Shown: positions 46,245 through 54,822 of the stretch, piece by piece
Layout of the letters: each line of letters opens with the position of its first letter
Position numbering within the stretch: position 1 is the first letter of the stretch
Source: a virus
Length of the DNA: 59,596 bases
Reading direction: 5' to 3' (one strand)
IMG/VR virus record: IMGVR_UViG_3300047163_000012
Coordinates: 1-59,596 of that record
Translations under genes and position numbers: made by a program
Notes under the pieces: generated by a model
Told to the model about the DNA's origin: nothing
The model's database searches: none
What the model saw: the letters and a program-made list of their open reading frames with translations, nothing else

Positions 46245-48116
46245 ATGCCGATATATCAAGGTGGCTCACTCAATCCGACGGCACTGATCGTCGCCGGTCT
46301 TTATGTCAACATCGTCCCGCCGCAGATTTCACTTCTCAATGGCGTTCCGACGAACATTCTCGGCGTCGTCGGCTCTGCGCAGTGGGGACCGAAAAATTCG
46401 CCGATCCAGATCGGCGGCACGTCGGCGATGGCAGCCTTCGCGGCGCAGTTCGGTCAGATTCAACCGCGCAAGCATGACATGGGAACGGCGGTCGCGATCG
46501 CCGTGCAACAGGGCGCGCAATCCATCAAATGCGTGCGCGTCACTGACGGCACCGACGTCGCAGCATCGGCGAACGTCACCGCGACTGACGCGATCAGAAG
46601 CATCACGGTCGGCGGAACAATCACCGCTAATGATGTCGTGACGTTGCAGATCACGCCGAACGGCGGCGTGCAGCAAAATCTCGCCTATACGGTTCTCGGA
46701 CCTGACACGTTGCAGACGATCGCGCTTGCGCTTGCCGCGCTTGTGAATTCGAATGCGGTCTTGGCTGCGGCTGGTATCATCGCCGACGTTCCTGTCGCTG
46801 GCGTTTTCAATCTGCATTATCAGACCGCGCCGTCCGCAGTCTCGCGCATCGTCAGCGGTGCGGCGACTGAAACCGTCACGATCGGTTCTGCCGCGACGCT
46901 GTCGTCGATCCAAATCAGCTATGCGTCGAAGTGGACAGGATCCCTTGGAAATCAGATTTCGATTCTCCATAGCGCCGGTTCGCAGGCTGGAACGACGAAG
47001 GTCAGTGTCACGATCCCAGGCAGCCTTCCGGAAATCTTCGACAATATCGTCGGCGCTGGTTCTGTTCTTTGGCAGAACATCGTCAACGCGATCACGCTTG
47101 GACAATCCGGCGTTCGCACACCTTCGCAGATCATCACAGCGACGATCGGCGTCGGCGCTTCGACGCCAACGCTGCCGCTGACCGTAACGCCTTCCGGTGG
47201 TACGGATGGCGCGACCGGAGTCACGGGCGCGACCGAAGTCGGCGTCGATACGCTGCCGCGAACTGGCATGTATGCGCTTCGCAGCCAAGGCGTGTCTGTG
47301 GCGATGCTTGCGGACTGCGACGAACCTGCGACATGGCCTGCACAAGTATCGTTCGGGCTGTTCGAAGGGATTTACATGATCTGCACCGGCCCTGCGGGCG
47401 AAACGATCGCCAGCGCTGCCGCAGCCAAGACCAGCGCAGGCATCGACGCCTTTTCGCCGAAGATCATGCTCGGCGATTGGATTTATTGGCAGGACAACGT
47501 CAACGGTCAGCAACGTCTCGTTTCGCCGCAGGCGTTCATTGCCGGTTTGATGTCGAACATGTCACCGCAGCAATCGTCGCTGAATAAGCAGATTTACGGA
47601 ATCGTCGGAACGCAAAAGTCGATCACCGGAATTTCTTATGCGACATCCGACATCGCGACTCTTGTGCAGGCCGGAATCGACGTGATCGGAACGCCAGCGC
47701 CGGGCGGTAATTACTTCGCTGCGCTGACCGGACACAATTCGTCTTCGAACCCGGTTATTCAGGGCGACAATTACACGCGCATGACTAACTACATCGCCGC
47801 GACGTTGAACGCTGGCATGGGCGTCTTCGTCGGTAAAACGCAATCTCCGACGGTGCAGAAAAGCGCGAAGGCCACGCTTGACGCATTTTTCGCCGGACTC
47901 TGGCGTAACGGACTGATCGGCACGTCGAACCCGAACACCGTTCCGTTCAATGTCATTCTTGACGACTCCAACAATCCGCAGTCGCAGGTCGCGTTAGGTT
48001 TGATGGTCGCAAGCGTGCAGGTGATTTACCTGTCGATCATCGAAAAATTCCTGATCAACGTCGAAGGCGGTCAGACCGTTACGATCAATCGGCTTTCGAC
48101 CGCACCTTCGATCTAA
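46245..48116 (+). CDS. Contractile tail sheath protein
   Basis: 623 residues. N-terminal GVPTNILGVVGSAQWGPKNS and the C-terminal VIYLSIIEKFLINVEGGQTV are sheath hallmarks (handshake arms). The middle carries two inserted beta domains (AVAIAVQQGAQSIKCVRVTD precedes them). It contracts to drive the tube through the envelope. It is the key evidence for a myovirus-type tail. Confidence 0.92.
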   Translation: MPIYQGGSLNPTALIVAGLYVNIVPPQISLLNGVPTNILGVVGSAQWGPKNSPIQIGGTSAMAAFAAQFGQIQPRKHDMGTAVAIAVQQGAQSIKCVRVTDGTDVAASANVTATDAIRSITVGGTITANDVVTLQITPNGGVQQNLAYTVLGPDTLQTIALALAALVNSNAVLAAAGIIADVPVAGVFNLHYQTAPSAVSRIVSGAATETVTIGSAATLSSIQISYASKWTGSLGNQISILHSAGSQAGTTKVSVTIPGSLPEIFDNIVGAGSVLWQNIVNAITLGQSGVRTPSQIITATIGVGASTPTLPLTVTPSGGTDGATGVTGATEVGVDTLPRTGMYALRSQGVSVAMLADCDEPATWPAQVSFGLFEGIYMICTGPAGETIASAAAAKTSAGIDAFSPKIMLGDWIYWQDNVNGQQRLVSPQAFIAGLMSNMSPQQSSLNKQIYGIVGTQKSITGISYATSDIATLVQAGIDVIGTPAPGGNYFAALTGHNSSSNPVIQGDNYTRMTNYIAATLNAGMGVFVGKTQSPTVQKSAKATLDAFFAGLWRNGLIGTSNPNTVPFNVILDDSNNPQSQVALGLMVASVQVIYLSIIEKFLINVEGGQTVTINRLSTAPSI

Positions 48117-48180
48117 ACGAGACGACATCCGCAACCGAACCGATCGCGACGCGACGGCGAAACTTTAAGGAGTGACTTCA

Positions 48181-48615
48181 ATGCCAATGAACGGTTTTTC
48201 CGTCGGTCGCGACGTGTCGATCGACATCTTCGGAAACCTTGGCAACATCGAACGGTTCAATCTGATCACGATGTTCGAAGCCAAGCAGAACACCACGCGA
48301 ATCACGATCAAGGGAATGGACGGCGTGAACCGCTATCTTGAACTTCCAGAAGGGTGGGAAGGTTCGTTCGCGATCACGCGCGGAAATCGCGCCGTTGACG
48401 ATTACTTCGCGCAAATCGAAAATACCTATTATGACGGCGGGGACATCACCGCTGCGGCTATCACCGAAACGATTTCAGAACCGGGCGGTGGAATCTCGCA
48501 ATGGCGATATGAAGGCGTCATGATGAAGCTCGACGATGCGGGATCGTTTCAAGGCGATGCCGAAGTCAAGCAGAAGATCAGCTTTTGTGCCTCAAGGAAA
48601 AGAAAGGTCGTTTAA
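48181..48615 (+). CDS. Tail tube protein
   Basis: 144 residues from the ATG at 48181 (AAGGAG eight bases upstream). VSIDIFGNLGNIERFNLITM, RYLELPEGWEGSFAITRGNR and the VKQKISFCASRKRKV end fit a myovirus tube. It lies directly after the sheath gene. Confidence 0.85.
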   Translation: MPMNGFSVGRDVSIDIFGNLGNIERFNLITMFEAKQNTTRITIKGMDGVNRYLELPEGWEGSFAITRGNRAVDDYFAQIENTYYDGGDITAAAITETISEPGGGISQWRYEGVMMKLDDAGSFQGDAEVKQKISFCASRKRKVV

Positions 48616-48620
48616 TACCT

Positions 48621-49172
48621 ATGTCAAACCGGGAAAAAACGCAGGGCGAAGCGCCCGCATCTTCGCGACGACGTGAACCACCGCGCGTCGCAATCCATGA
48701 CAAAGACGGCGGCGCTGACAATGGCGCAGCCGAACAAGACGTACCGCGCGCGTCGGCAGCACCGCCGCCGCGCACGCCTGCAAGATCGAACGGAAGCGTT
48801 CCAGAACTTCGGATGCCTTCGCGCGATCTGACAGCGCCGAAGACAGTCGTGATCTATGACGCGCAAAATCGAAAGCTGACAGTTCGTCAGCTTAACGCGA
48901 TGGACCGGCTGAACATGTATGAAGCCGCCGGACCGAAGCTGTCGGCGAATCAAGGATGGATGGGCGTCGTCGCGGTTGCGATGTCATGTGTCGAAATCGA
49001 CGGCGAACCTATTCAGAAGCCGTTGTCGGCGATGGAAATGAAGGCCGTCGTCGCGCGTGTCGATCAGGACGGGCTTGACGCGATACAACACGTTTACAAT
49101 GAAATTTGGGGCGTCGGCGTCGAAGACGATGAGACTGCGGACGAAGCAACGGCCCGCAAAGGAAAAAACTAA
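48621..49172 (+). CDS. Tail assembly chaperone, short form (gpG-like)
   Basis: 183 residues from the ATG at 48621. The first 60 are low-complexity, then VVIYDAQNRKLTVRQLNAMD and LSAMEMKAVVARVDQDGLDA form the chaperone core. The gene ends G-K-N just after a slippery A_AAA_AAC sequence (49163-49169), immediately before its TAA. It shields the tape measure during tail assembly. Confidence 0.85.
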   Translation: MSNREKTQGEAPASSRRREPPRVAIHDKDGGADNGAAEQDVPRASAAPPPRTPARSNGSVPELRMPSRDLTAPKTVVIYDAQNRKLTVRQLNAMDRLNMYEAAGPKLSANQGWMGVVAVAMSCVEIDGEPIQKPLSAMEMKAVVARVDQDGLDAIQHVYNEIWGVGVEDDETADEATARKGKN

Positions 49173-49342
49173 CAGAGGACACCGTTTTTCGCGAAGCAAT
49201 GTATCTTGTGAAAAGCGGTGTCCCTTTCGATGTTGCTTTCGCCGCTCCGGATCACTGGCGACTCGCGATGTGCGTCGCGCTCGGCGAATTCGAAGGCGAG
49301 AAATGGTCTTGGCGCGAACTGCGGTGGCTTAAAAAAGAATGA
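49169..49342 (+). CDS. -1 frameshift extension of the tail chaperone (gpT part)
   Basis: After a -1 slip on A_AAA_AAC the frame reads LTEDTVFREAMYLVKSGVPF, DVAFAAPDHWRLAMCVALGE and FEGEKWSWRELRWLKKE, 57 residues, then TGA at 49340-49342. The fusion would be about 240 residues. The W-S-W-R-E-L-R-W end is typical of gpT-like extensions. An internal ATG (49199) exists but is not the likely route. The next gene overlaps as ATGA. Confidence 0.85.
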   Translation, partial: LTEDTVFREAMYLVKSGVPFDVAFAAPDHWRLAMCVALGEFEGEKWSWRELRWLKKE

Positions 49343-49842
49343 CGACACGATCATTCGACAACATCCCGCAGTTCGTCGCTTTCCTAGCAGGCGTCAGCGC
49401 GTCGATGCCTGTCGCGCGACGCAAGGCGCTGGAAATCGGATGTCAGATCATAGAAACGGAAGCCAAGCGCGTTCTTGGAACGTATGACTATCATTGGCCG
49501 GAATTGGCCGATTCTACGAAAGCCGATCGCGTTCATCAGGGCTATCCAGCGAACGAACCCGGCTTGCGATCCGGCGAAATGCGCGACTCCATCGAACATG
49601 TCGTTCGCGACATCGGGTTTTTAGAAACGGAAGGTCAGGTCGGTTCGAACGAAGACAAGGCAGTCTTTTTCGAACTCGGAACGTCACGCCAGCCCGCGCG
49701 ATCGTTCCTTGTCGGCGCTGCGATGAAAAAGTCTGACGCCGTCGAAGCGGCGATCGGGCGCACGATCGGGATCACGTTCGATTCCGGCGGCATGTCTTCG
49801 TCAGGAGTGCCGTTCAATCCTATCGGTTTCACCGTCCGATGA
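49339..49842 (+). CDS. Virion morphogenesis / gp10-like protein
   Basis: 167 residues. Helical N-terminus (VARRKALEIGCQIIETEAKR), a W-P-E-L-A-D-S-T motif, GLRSGEMRDSIEHVVRD and VFFELGTSRQPARSFLVGAA, all as in HK97 gp10 / minor head-to-tail proteins. It is encoded after the chaperone and not in the neck cluster, a known variation. Confidence 0.75.
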   Translation: MTTRSFDNIPQFVAFLAGVSASMPVARRKALEIGCQIIETEAKRVLGTYDYHWPELADSTKADRVHQGYPANEPGLRSGEMRDSIEHVVRDIGFLETEGQVGSNEDKAVFFELGTSRQPARSFLVGAAMKKSDAVEAAIGRTIGITFDSGGMSSSGVPFNPIGFTVR

Positions 49843-50074
49843 TCGTGAACAGGATGATCTCGACGACATATCCGAACACAAAAACCGTATATGCGACCGT
49901 CACCGCTGCGGTGGTAACTAAGATTTTTGCCGGAACGCCGATCTTGAGATACCAATTCAGGGCGCGACGCCAAGGCCGCGCCTGTTCGATGGCTGACCGG
50001 CGCTGACGTTCTTGATGTGAGAAGCGATCGTCTTCGAAATGCGCCGCGTCGCGGCGAATGAAAAGGTTAATCAA
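49829..50074 (-). CDS. Minus-strand membrane protein inside the tail operon
   Basis: 81 residues read against all neighbours. TTG start with AAGGGA upstream; no ATG is available. A charged N-terminus (FIRRDAAHFEDDRF) precedes LKIGVPAKILVTTAAVTVAY and TVFVFGYVVEIILFTIIG, one or two membrane helices. The codon choice matches phage genes, and no plus-strand frame covers the 231-bp gap. It touches the neighbouring genes at both ends. Confidence 0.6.
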   Translation of the reverse strand: MINLFIRRDAAHFEDDRFSHQERQRRSAIEQARPWRRALNWYLKIGVPAKILVTTAAVTVAYTVFVFGYVVEIILFTIIGR

Positions 50075-51771
50075 TGGCGTCCCTTTATCGGGTTGGAATT
50101 ACGCTCTTATTGACCGACGGCGTTTCGCCCGGCCTTAGCCGTATATCGCACCAACTTTTAGGCGTCCATGCGTCCGCCTCACAGATCAATAGCCAATTCG
50201 GCAAATGGGCGCTTGCAATCGGCGGCGCGGGCGCGGTTATGGCCGGAACGACGCTTTTGCGCGGGATGTCCAAGGTCGCGGCGCATGGCAAGGAACTTCT
50301 TGATCAGCAAGACAAGCTGATCCGTGCCGGGCGATCGCAGGCCGAAGTCGCCAATCTGACCGCCGAAGCCTATGCCAAGATCACTAAGGCCGTCCCGACG
50401 GCCAAGGCGTCGGACGTGTTGCGCGTCGCGAACGAACTGACTCTTGTGAAGGGAAATTTCGCCGACGCGGCTGCGGCTGCCGCAGGCGCATTGAAGCTTG
50501 AAGCGTTGCTTGGAAACGCGACCGGGCGGAAGTCAGAAGGCGAGGGATACAACGTATGGCGCGCGCTTGAACTGAAAAACGTCACGATGGATCACGCGCT
50601 GACCGACAAGCTTATGGGTGGCATGGTGCAGTCGATGATCGCATCGGGCGGACGTGTCACTGGCCTTGATTGGCTCACCACGGCGCGCCAGGGCGGCGTC
50701 GCATGGACGCAATTGTCGAACGACTTCATGACGCAAGTGCTGCCGTCGGTTATGCAAGAACTCGGCGGACAGCGAACCGGCACGTCGTTAATGACGGCTT
50801 ATCAGACATTGGCCGGTTCTGCGACGCTGCGAAAACAGCAATTGGACATGTTGCGCAAGATCGGGATCATCGACGAGTCGAAGATCACGACGGACAAGGG
50901 CGGTCGCGTCAATATCGGACCGGGCGCGATTCGCGGTGCGCGCGAAGGCATGGCCGATCCTTATAAGTGGACTCAAGAAGTCTTGAAGCCTGCATTGATC
51001 GCAGCCGGGTTCACCACGCTTGCGCAGCAACGCGAAGTGATGGCGAAGATTTTCCCGAACCGAAATGCGAACAGGATGTTCGACATCTTCCTAGACCCGA
51101 ACTCCGTCGCGCGATTGGAAAAAGACCGGCAGATTTACGCGGGCGCGAAGCCTTTGAATCAAGCTTATCAAAGTTACATCACGGAAAATCCGAAGGGCGT
51201 CGAAGAAGCATTCCATGCGCAATATAAAAGCATGATGGAAGCTGTCGGGGCACCGATGATGAAAACGGCAATGCCAATCATGCAAGCCATGACATCAATG
51301 TTTTCGGCGCTCGGAGAATTCGCAAATACGAATCCAGAGACGATAAAAATCATCGGCATAGGATTCGGTCTTCTCGGCGCAGCCCTTGTCGGCGCGGGCG
51401 CTGTCGCAATAATCGGCGCGATCGGCACGGGCGGATGGCTGATCGCTGGTATCGCTGCGCTCGGCATCGCCGTCGCAGGGATCAAGCATTACTTCGACAG
51501 CGGACCGGACGCCGGAAAAGTATCGACCATGCCGACGGAAGGAATCGGCAGCATTTATAACGATCCGTTTAGCGGCGCAGGAGCTGTCCCGCCGCCAAAA
51601 AGCGGCGCGGGCGGTTCGTGGTCAGGCGACATCAATATGGACGGAAAGAAAGTCGGCGAAATCGTCACGAAACATCAAGTCGCTTCTGCCAGTGGTCCCG
51701 TTGGCGGTTCGTCGTTCTTTGACGGGACCGCCGCATTGATTCCTACTGATTACAATTTGGCGCGAGGCTGA
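50074..51771 (+). CDS. Tail tape measure protein
   Basis: 565 residues, short for this family. N-terminal DGVSPGLSRISHQLLGVHAS, long helices (KELLDQQDKLIRAGRSQAEV), and a hydrophobic segment near 425-470 (ALVGAGAVAIIGAIGTGGWL). It sets tail length and enters the host membrane during DNA delivery; at about 1.5 Angstrom per residue the tail tube would be near 85 nm. It follows the chaperone module directly. Confidence 0.9.
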   Translation: MASLYRVGITLLLTDGVSPGLSRISHQLLGVHASASQINSQFGKWALAIGGAGAVMAGTTLLRGMSKVAAHGKELLDQQDKLIRAGRSQAEVANLTAEAYAKITKAVPTAKASDVLRVANELTLVKGNFADAAAAAAGALKLEALLGNATGRKSEGEGYNVWRALELKNVTMDHALTDKLMGGMVQSMIASGGRVTGLDWLTTARQGGVAWTQLSNDFMTQVLPSVMQELGGQRTGTSLMTAYQTLAGSATLRKQQLDMLRKIGIIDESKITTDKGGRVNIGPGAIRGAREGMADPYKWTQEVLKPALIAAGFTTLAQQREVMAKIFPNRNANRMFDIFLDPNSVARLEKDRQIYAGAKPLNQAYQSYITENPKGVEEAFHAQYKSMMEAVGAPMMKTAMPIMQAMTSMFSALGEFANTNPETIKIIGIGFGLLGAALVGAGAVAIIGAIGTGGWLIAGIAALGIAVAGIKHYFDSGPDAGKVSTMPTEGIGSIYNDPFSGAGAVPPPKSGAGGSWSGDINMDGKKVGEIVTKHQVASASGPVGGSSFFDGTAALIPTDYNLARG

Positions 51772-51773
51772 CA

Positions 51774-52223
51774 ATGCCGCTGATTTTGGGTTCGATCATT
51801 TTCACAGACTACACGATCCCGGAAACGATAAACTTCGGCGGACGCCAAGCCATGACGGTTCACAAGCTGATCGGCGGTGCGCGCGTGATCGACGCAATGG
51901 GACCGGACGACGAAGACATCACATGGACAGGACGTTTCCAAGGTTCGCGCGCATCAATTCTGGCAAATCAACTTGACGTTCTTCGCGCGTCAGGCGCGGA
52001 AGTCCCGCTGTTTTTTGCTGGCCGTTTTTATATGGTTGTCGTCGCGGAAGCGCGGTTGAACTTTCAGCGCGCCTATCAAATCCCCTATAGCGTGACATGC
52101 ACGCCGGTATCTTCGCCGAACGCGGGCGGATTTCAGCAAATCATTCAAACAATCGACGCGCTTGTCAGCCGCGACATGGCAAGCGTCGCCAATTTGGCGT
52201 CGCAGTTCTCGGCAGGTCTTTGA
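51774..52223 (+). CDS. Baseplate protein
   Basis: 149 residues starting MPLILGSIIFTDYTIPETIN, GGRQAMTVHKLIGGARVIDA and WTGRFQGSRA, with PLFFAGRFYMVVVAEARLNF. The pattern matches small baseplate proteins encoded between tape measure and LysM-type proteins in contractile-tail phages. It overlaps the next gene as TGATG. Confidence 0.7.
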   Translation: MPLILGSIIFTDYTIPETINFGGRQAMTVHKLIGGARVIDAMGPDDEDITWTGRFQGSRASILANQLDVLRASGAEVPLFFAGRFYMVVVAEARLNFQRAYQIPYSVTCTPVSSPNAGGFQQIIQTIDALVSRDMASVANLASQFSAGL

Positions 52224-52570
52224 TGGCAGTCGATCAGGAAGCAATCGCGAACGACATGACGACGCAAATCGCGCTCGTTAACGCGGCGATCGCGGCAGCC
52301 GGTGTATTGAACACGGCGTCGCTGTCGCAGTTGCAGCCTGTCGTCGAAGTGATCGAAAACGCCGTCAATGTTTTCAACGCCGATGCTGCGCTAATTGATG
52401 CTGACATTGATCAGAACAACTTCGGCGGTGTCGATCCGACGCAACCTGCGCAGATCAATATCGGATTATTGCTTACGCAAGCTTCGGACGTTTCGCAGCT
52501 TGCAGTTCTTTTGGAATCTGAAAACTATCTCGCGCGCGCTTCTATCAACATTCAACAGGCGACGGGCTGA
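52223..52570 (+). CDS. Small baseplate-associated protein
   Basis: 115 residues from the ATG at 52223. All helical (ANDMTTQIALVNAAIAAAGV; QLAVLLESENYLARASINIQ). Its place between two baseplate genes suggests an assembly or structural role. No family is recognised. Confidence 0.6.
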   Translation: MAVDQEAIANDMTTQIALVNAAIAAAGVLNTASLSQLQPVVEVIENAVNVFNADAALIDADIDQNNFGGVDPTQPAQINIGLLLTQASDVSQLAVLLESENYLARASINIQQATG

Positions 52571-52573
52571 CAA

Positions 52574-52780
52574 ATGGCGCAACGTGTCACGGCGAAGACG
52601 ATCACAGTCGCGGGCGGAAATCTTTTCCAGATTGCCGCGACAGAACTTGGCGACGCAACACAATGGAATCGCATCGCCGCCTTGAATGGTCTTGTCGATC
52701 CGATGATCGTCGGCGTCGTTACGCTGCAATTGCCGCCGGTCAATCCGCTTGCAGGCAACGGCGGGATTCTCAATGCCTAG
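52574..52780 (+). CDS. LysM-like tail protein X (gpX)
   Basis: 68 residues; TITVAGGNLFQIAATELGDA, TQWNRIAALNGLVDPMIVG, TLQLPP: a single LysM-type fold. gpX family proteins sit in the baseplate of P2-like tails and link hub and tube. It overlaps the hub gene by 8 bp. Confidence 0.8.
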   Translation: MAQRVTAKTITVAGGNLFQIAATELGDATQWNRIAALNGLVDPMIVGVVTLQLPPVNPLAGNGGILNA

Positions 52781-53828
52781 CGGCTCAAGTCGTCAGCCGC
52801 GCGCCTATCTCAAAATCGACGGCGTCGATTGCATTCCGATCGAAGTGAATGTGTCCATGACGGCGGAAAGAAACGCCGACAATTTCGGCGCGACGCTGCC
52901 GCTCGTTGCGCCTTTCGATGAACAGTATTTTTCTGACACGTCGCCAATTCCGATCGAAGTCATAATGACGAACGATCAGACCGTCGGCGAATGGGTGCAG
53001 ATGTTCACTGGATTTTGCGACGTTCCGCGCATCAATTTTTCGACGCGCCGCGTGATCCTGACTGGTCGCGATAAGACATCGTTACTTATTGAAACGAAAA
53101 CGTCGGAGAAGTGGCTAAATAAAACGACGACTGACATCGTCAACGAAATCGCGTCTCGCGTCGGATTGACCGCAGATATTTCTCTGACATCGCCGGACAA
53201 AGTCGGGCTGACCTATAAGGACGATTACAACCGGATCAGCAATCAAGATGTTCTTTTCAATGTCCTAACCGTTCTTGCGGAACGCGAAGGCTGCGCCGTT
53301 TTCGTCAGGGGCGATCGCCTGATCTTCAAGCCTGCGGATCAAATGAACGGCGGCGTGATCACGGTCGCATATCAGGCACCGACGAAGGCTTCTTACGCGA
53401 ACGGGACGTTCATGAATCTTGAAGTCTCGCGAAATCTTTCCGTGGCTAAAAATGTCGGCGTGTCCGTCAAGACATGGTCGCAGAAACAAAAGAAGTCGCT
53501 GTCAACGTCGTGGCGATCGCAGGGCGCGTCTTCGACAAAACTTGACTATACCTATTCGGTCCCGAACAACACGAAAGAGCAGATCGACAAGATCGCAAAA
53601 AACAAGCTTGCCGAAATCACCGGGCAGGAAAGGCTTATTGATCTTGAAATGCCCGGCGATGTTAACATCACTCCGGAAAACAGGCTGAATCTAACCGGGA
53701 CGAATACGGCCTATGATCAAAGCTATACGATTTCGCGGGCAAATCATCATATGTCGCAAAGCGGTTATAGGCTCACGATCGCAGGTCGCGGACCGGACAA
53801 GAAAAACACGATAGCGCAGGATTCGTAA
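52773..53828 (+). CDS. Baseplate hub protein (gpD/gp27-like)
   Basis: 351 residues from the ATG at 52773. PRAYLKIDGVDCIPIEVNVS, DNFGATLPLV, VQMFTGFCDVPRINFSTRRV, NEIASRVGLTAD and ISRANHHMSQSGYRLTIAGR fit late-control gpD hubs. It forms the ring on which the spike sits. Confidence 0.85.
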   Translation: MPSGSSRQPRAYLKIDGVDCIPIEVNVSMTAERNADNFGATLPLVAPFDEQYFSDTSPIPIEVIMTNDQTVGEWVQMFTGFCDVPRINFSTRRVILTGRDKTSLLIETKTSEKWLNKTTTDIVNEIASRVGLTADISLTSPDKVGLTYKDDYNRISNQDVLFNVLTVLAEREGCAVFVRGDRLIFKPADQMNGGVITVAYQAPTKASYANGTFMNLEVSRNLSVAKNVGVSVKTWSQKQKKSLSTSWRSQGASSTKLDYTYSVPNNTKEQIDKIAKNKLAEITGQERLIDLEMPGDVNITPENRLNLTGTNTAYDQSYTISRANHHMSQSGYRLTIAGRGPDKKNTIAQDS

Positions 53829-54451
53829 TGGCCGACATGGAATCGCTTTTGAACATCGTCCGCCGCGAAGTCGAACGCGGGATCGCGCGTTTCCAGCCGT
53901 GGTCGATCGGGACTATCAGTTCTTATGATCCTGCGACACGGACAGCGAAGGTGCAGCTACAGCCGGAAGACACACAAACCGGATGGTTGCCGATCGCGTC
54001 ACAGGCCGTCGGCAACGGTTTCGGTTTGAACATCGGACCGCACACCGGGACTTCGTGCCTGATCCATTTCCAAGGCGGCGACCGCGAAGCCGGGATCATC
54101 ATGGGATTTTTTTTCACCGATGATGAAAAGCCGGTATCGGTGGACGAAGGCGAAATCGTCATAAAAACGGAATGGGGTTCTGCCGTTTCAATGTTGAAAG
54201 ACGGTTCCGTTCTTTTGATGGACAAAAGCGGCGCGACGTTCGGCTTAGACGGCCTCGGCAATCTGACGGTGAATGCAAAATCAGGCGCGTCATTCGGTAT
54301 GGACGCGGCTGGAAATCTGATCTTGAACCCGGCAGGCGCGGGAAATGTGATCTTAGGTGGATCATCCGGCGGTGTCGCGGTGGCGAAAGACGGCGACACC
54401 GTAACCGGCGGCATCGTTCATGCGACATCGTTGAAAGTGAAGGTGCTGTAA
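53828..54451 (+). CDS. Baseplate spike (gpV-like, OB fold plus beta-helix)
   Basis: 207 residues. The OB-fold part has ARFQPWSIGTISSYDPATRT, GWLPIASQAVGNGFG and DREAGIIMGFFFTDDEKPV; the rest is a repeated beta-helix (KDGSVLLMDKSGATFGLDGL; GNLTVNAKSGASFGMDAAGN). It pierces the outer membrane. Overlaps the next gene by one base. Confidence 0.87.
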   Translation: MADMESLLNIVRREVERGIARFQPWSIGTISSYDPATRTAKVQLQPEDTQTGWLPIASQAVGNGFGLNIGPHTGTSCLIHFQGGDREAGIIMGFFFTDDEKPVSVDEGEIVIKTEWGSAVSMLKDGSVLLMDKSGATFGLDGLGNLTVNAKSGASFGMDAAGNLILNPAGAGNVILGGSSGGVAVAKDGDTVTGGIVHATSLKVKVL

Positions 54452-54822
54452 TGGCCGATCTTGCGCACTGGTTCGATGATGATTTGCAGGTTAGCGCGAC
54501 GGGCGATCTTCTCACGATCGACGGGACAGTCCTTGGTCAACAGCGCGTCGTTCGTCGTCTTCTCACGAATCCGGGAAGCTACATTTGGCATCCGGAATAT
54601 GGCGCTGGTCTTCCGTCCTATGTCGGGCAGACATTGGATAAAGACGCGATCGGCGCATTGATACTTTCGCAGCTACTTCTTGAATCTGCCGTTTCGCAAT
54701 CACCGCCGCCACAGGTGACGGTGACGCCGATCACTGGCGGCGTATTCGTCCAAATCCTGTATGTCGATTCGGACACAGGAAAACAGGTCAATCTTTCATT
54801 CGACGTTTTCCCGGAGTCGTAA
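54451..54822 (+). CDS. Baseplate wedge, gpW/gp25-like
   Basis: 123 residues. DLLTIDGTVLGQQRVVRRLL, PEYGAGLPSYVGQTLDKDAI and a C-terminal IDV-type strand fit the gp25 lysozyme-like fold of contractile systems, which nucleates sheath assembly. Starts in a TAATG overlap. Confidence 0.85.
   Translation: MADLAHWFDDDLQVSATGDLLTIDGTVLGQQRVVRRLLTNPGSYIWHPEYGAGLPSYVGQTLDKDAIGALILSQLLLESAVSQSPPPQVTVTPITGGVFVQILYVDSDTGKQVNLSFDVFPES

Noticed and set aside
46329-47513. Minus-strand Arg-rich frame of 394 codons
   Set aside because: It is antisense to the sheath gene.
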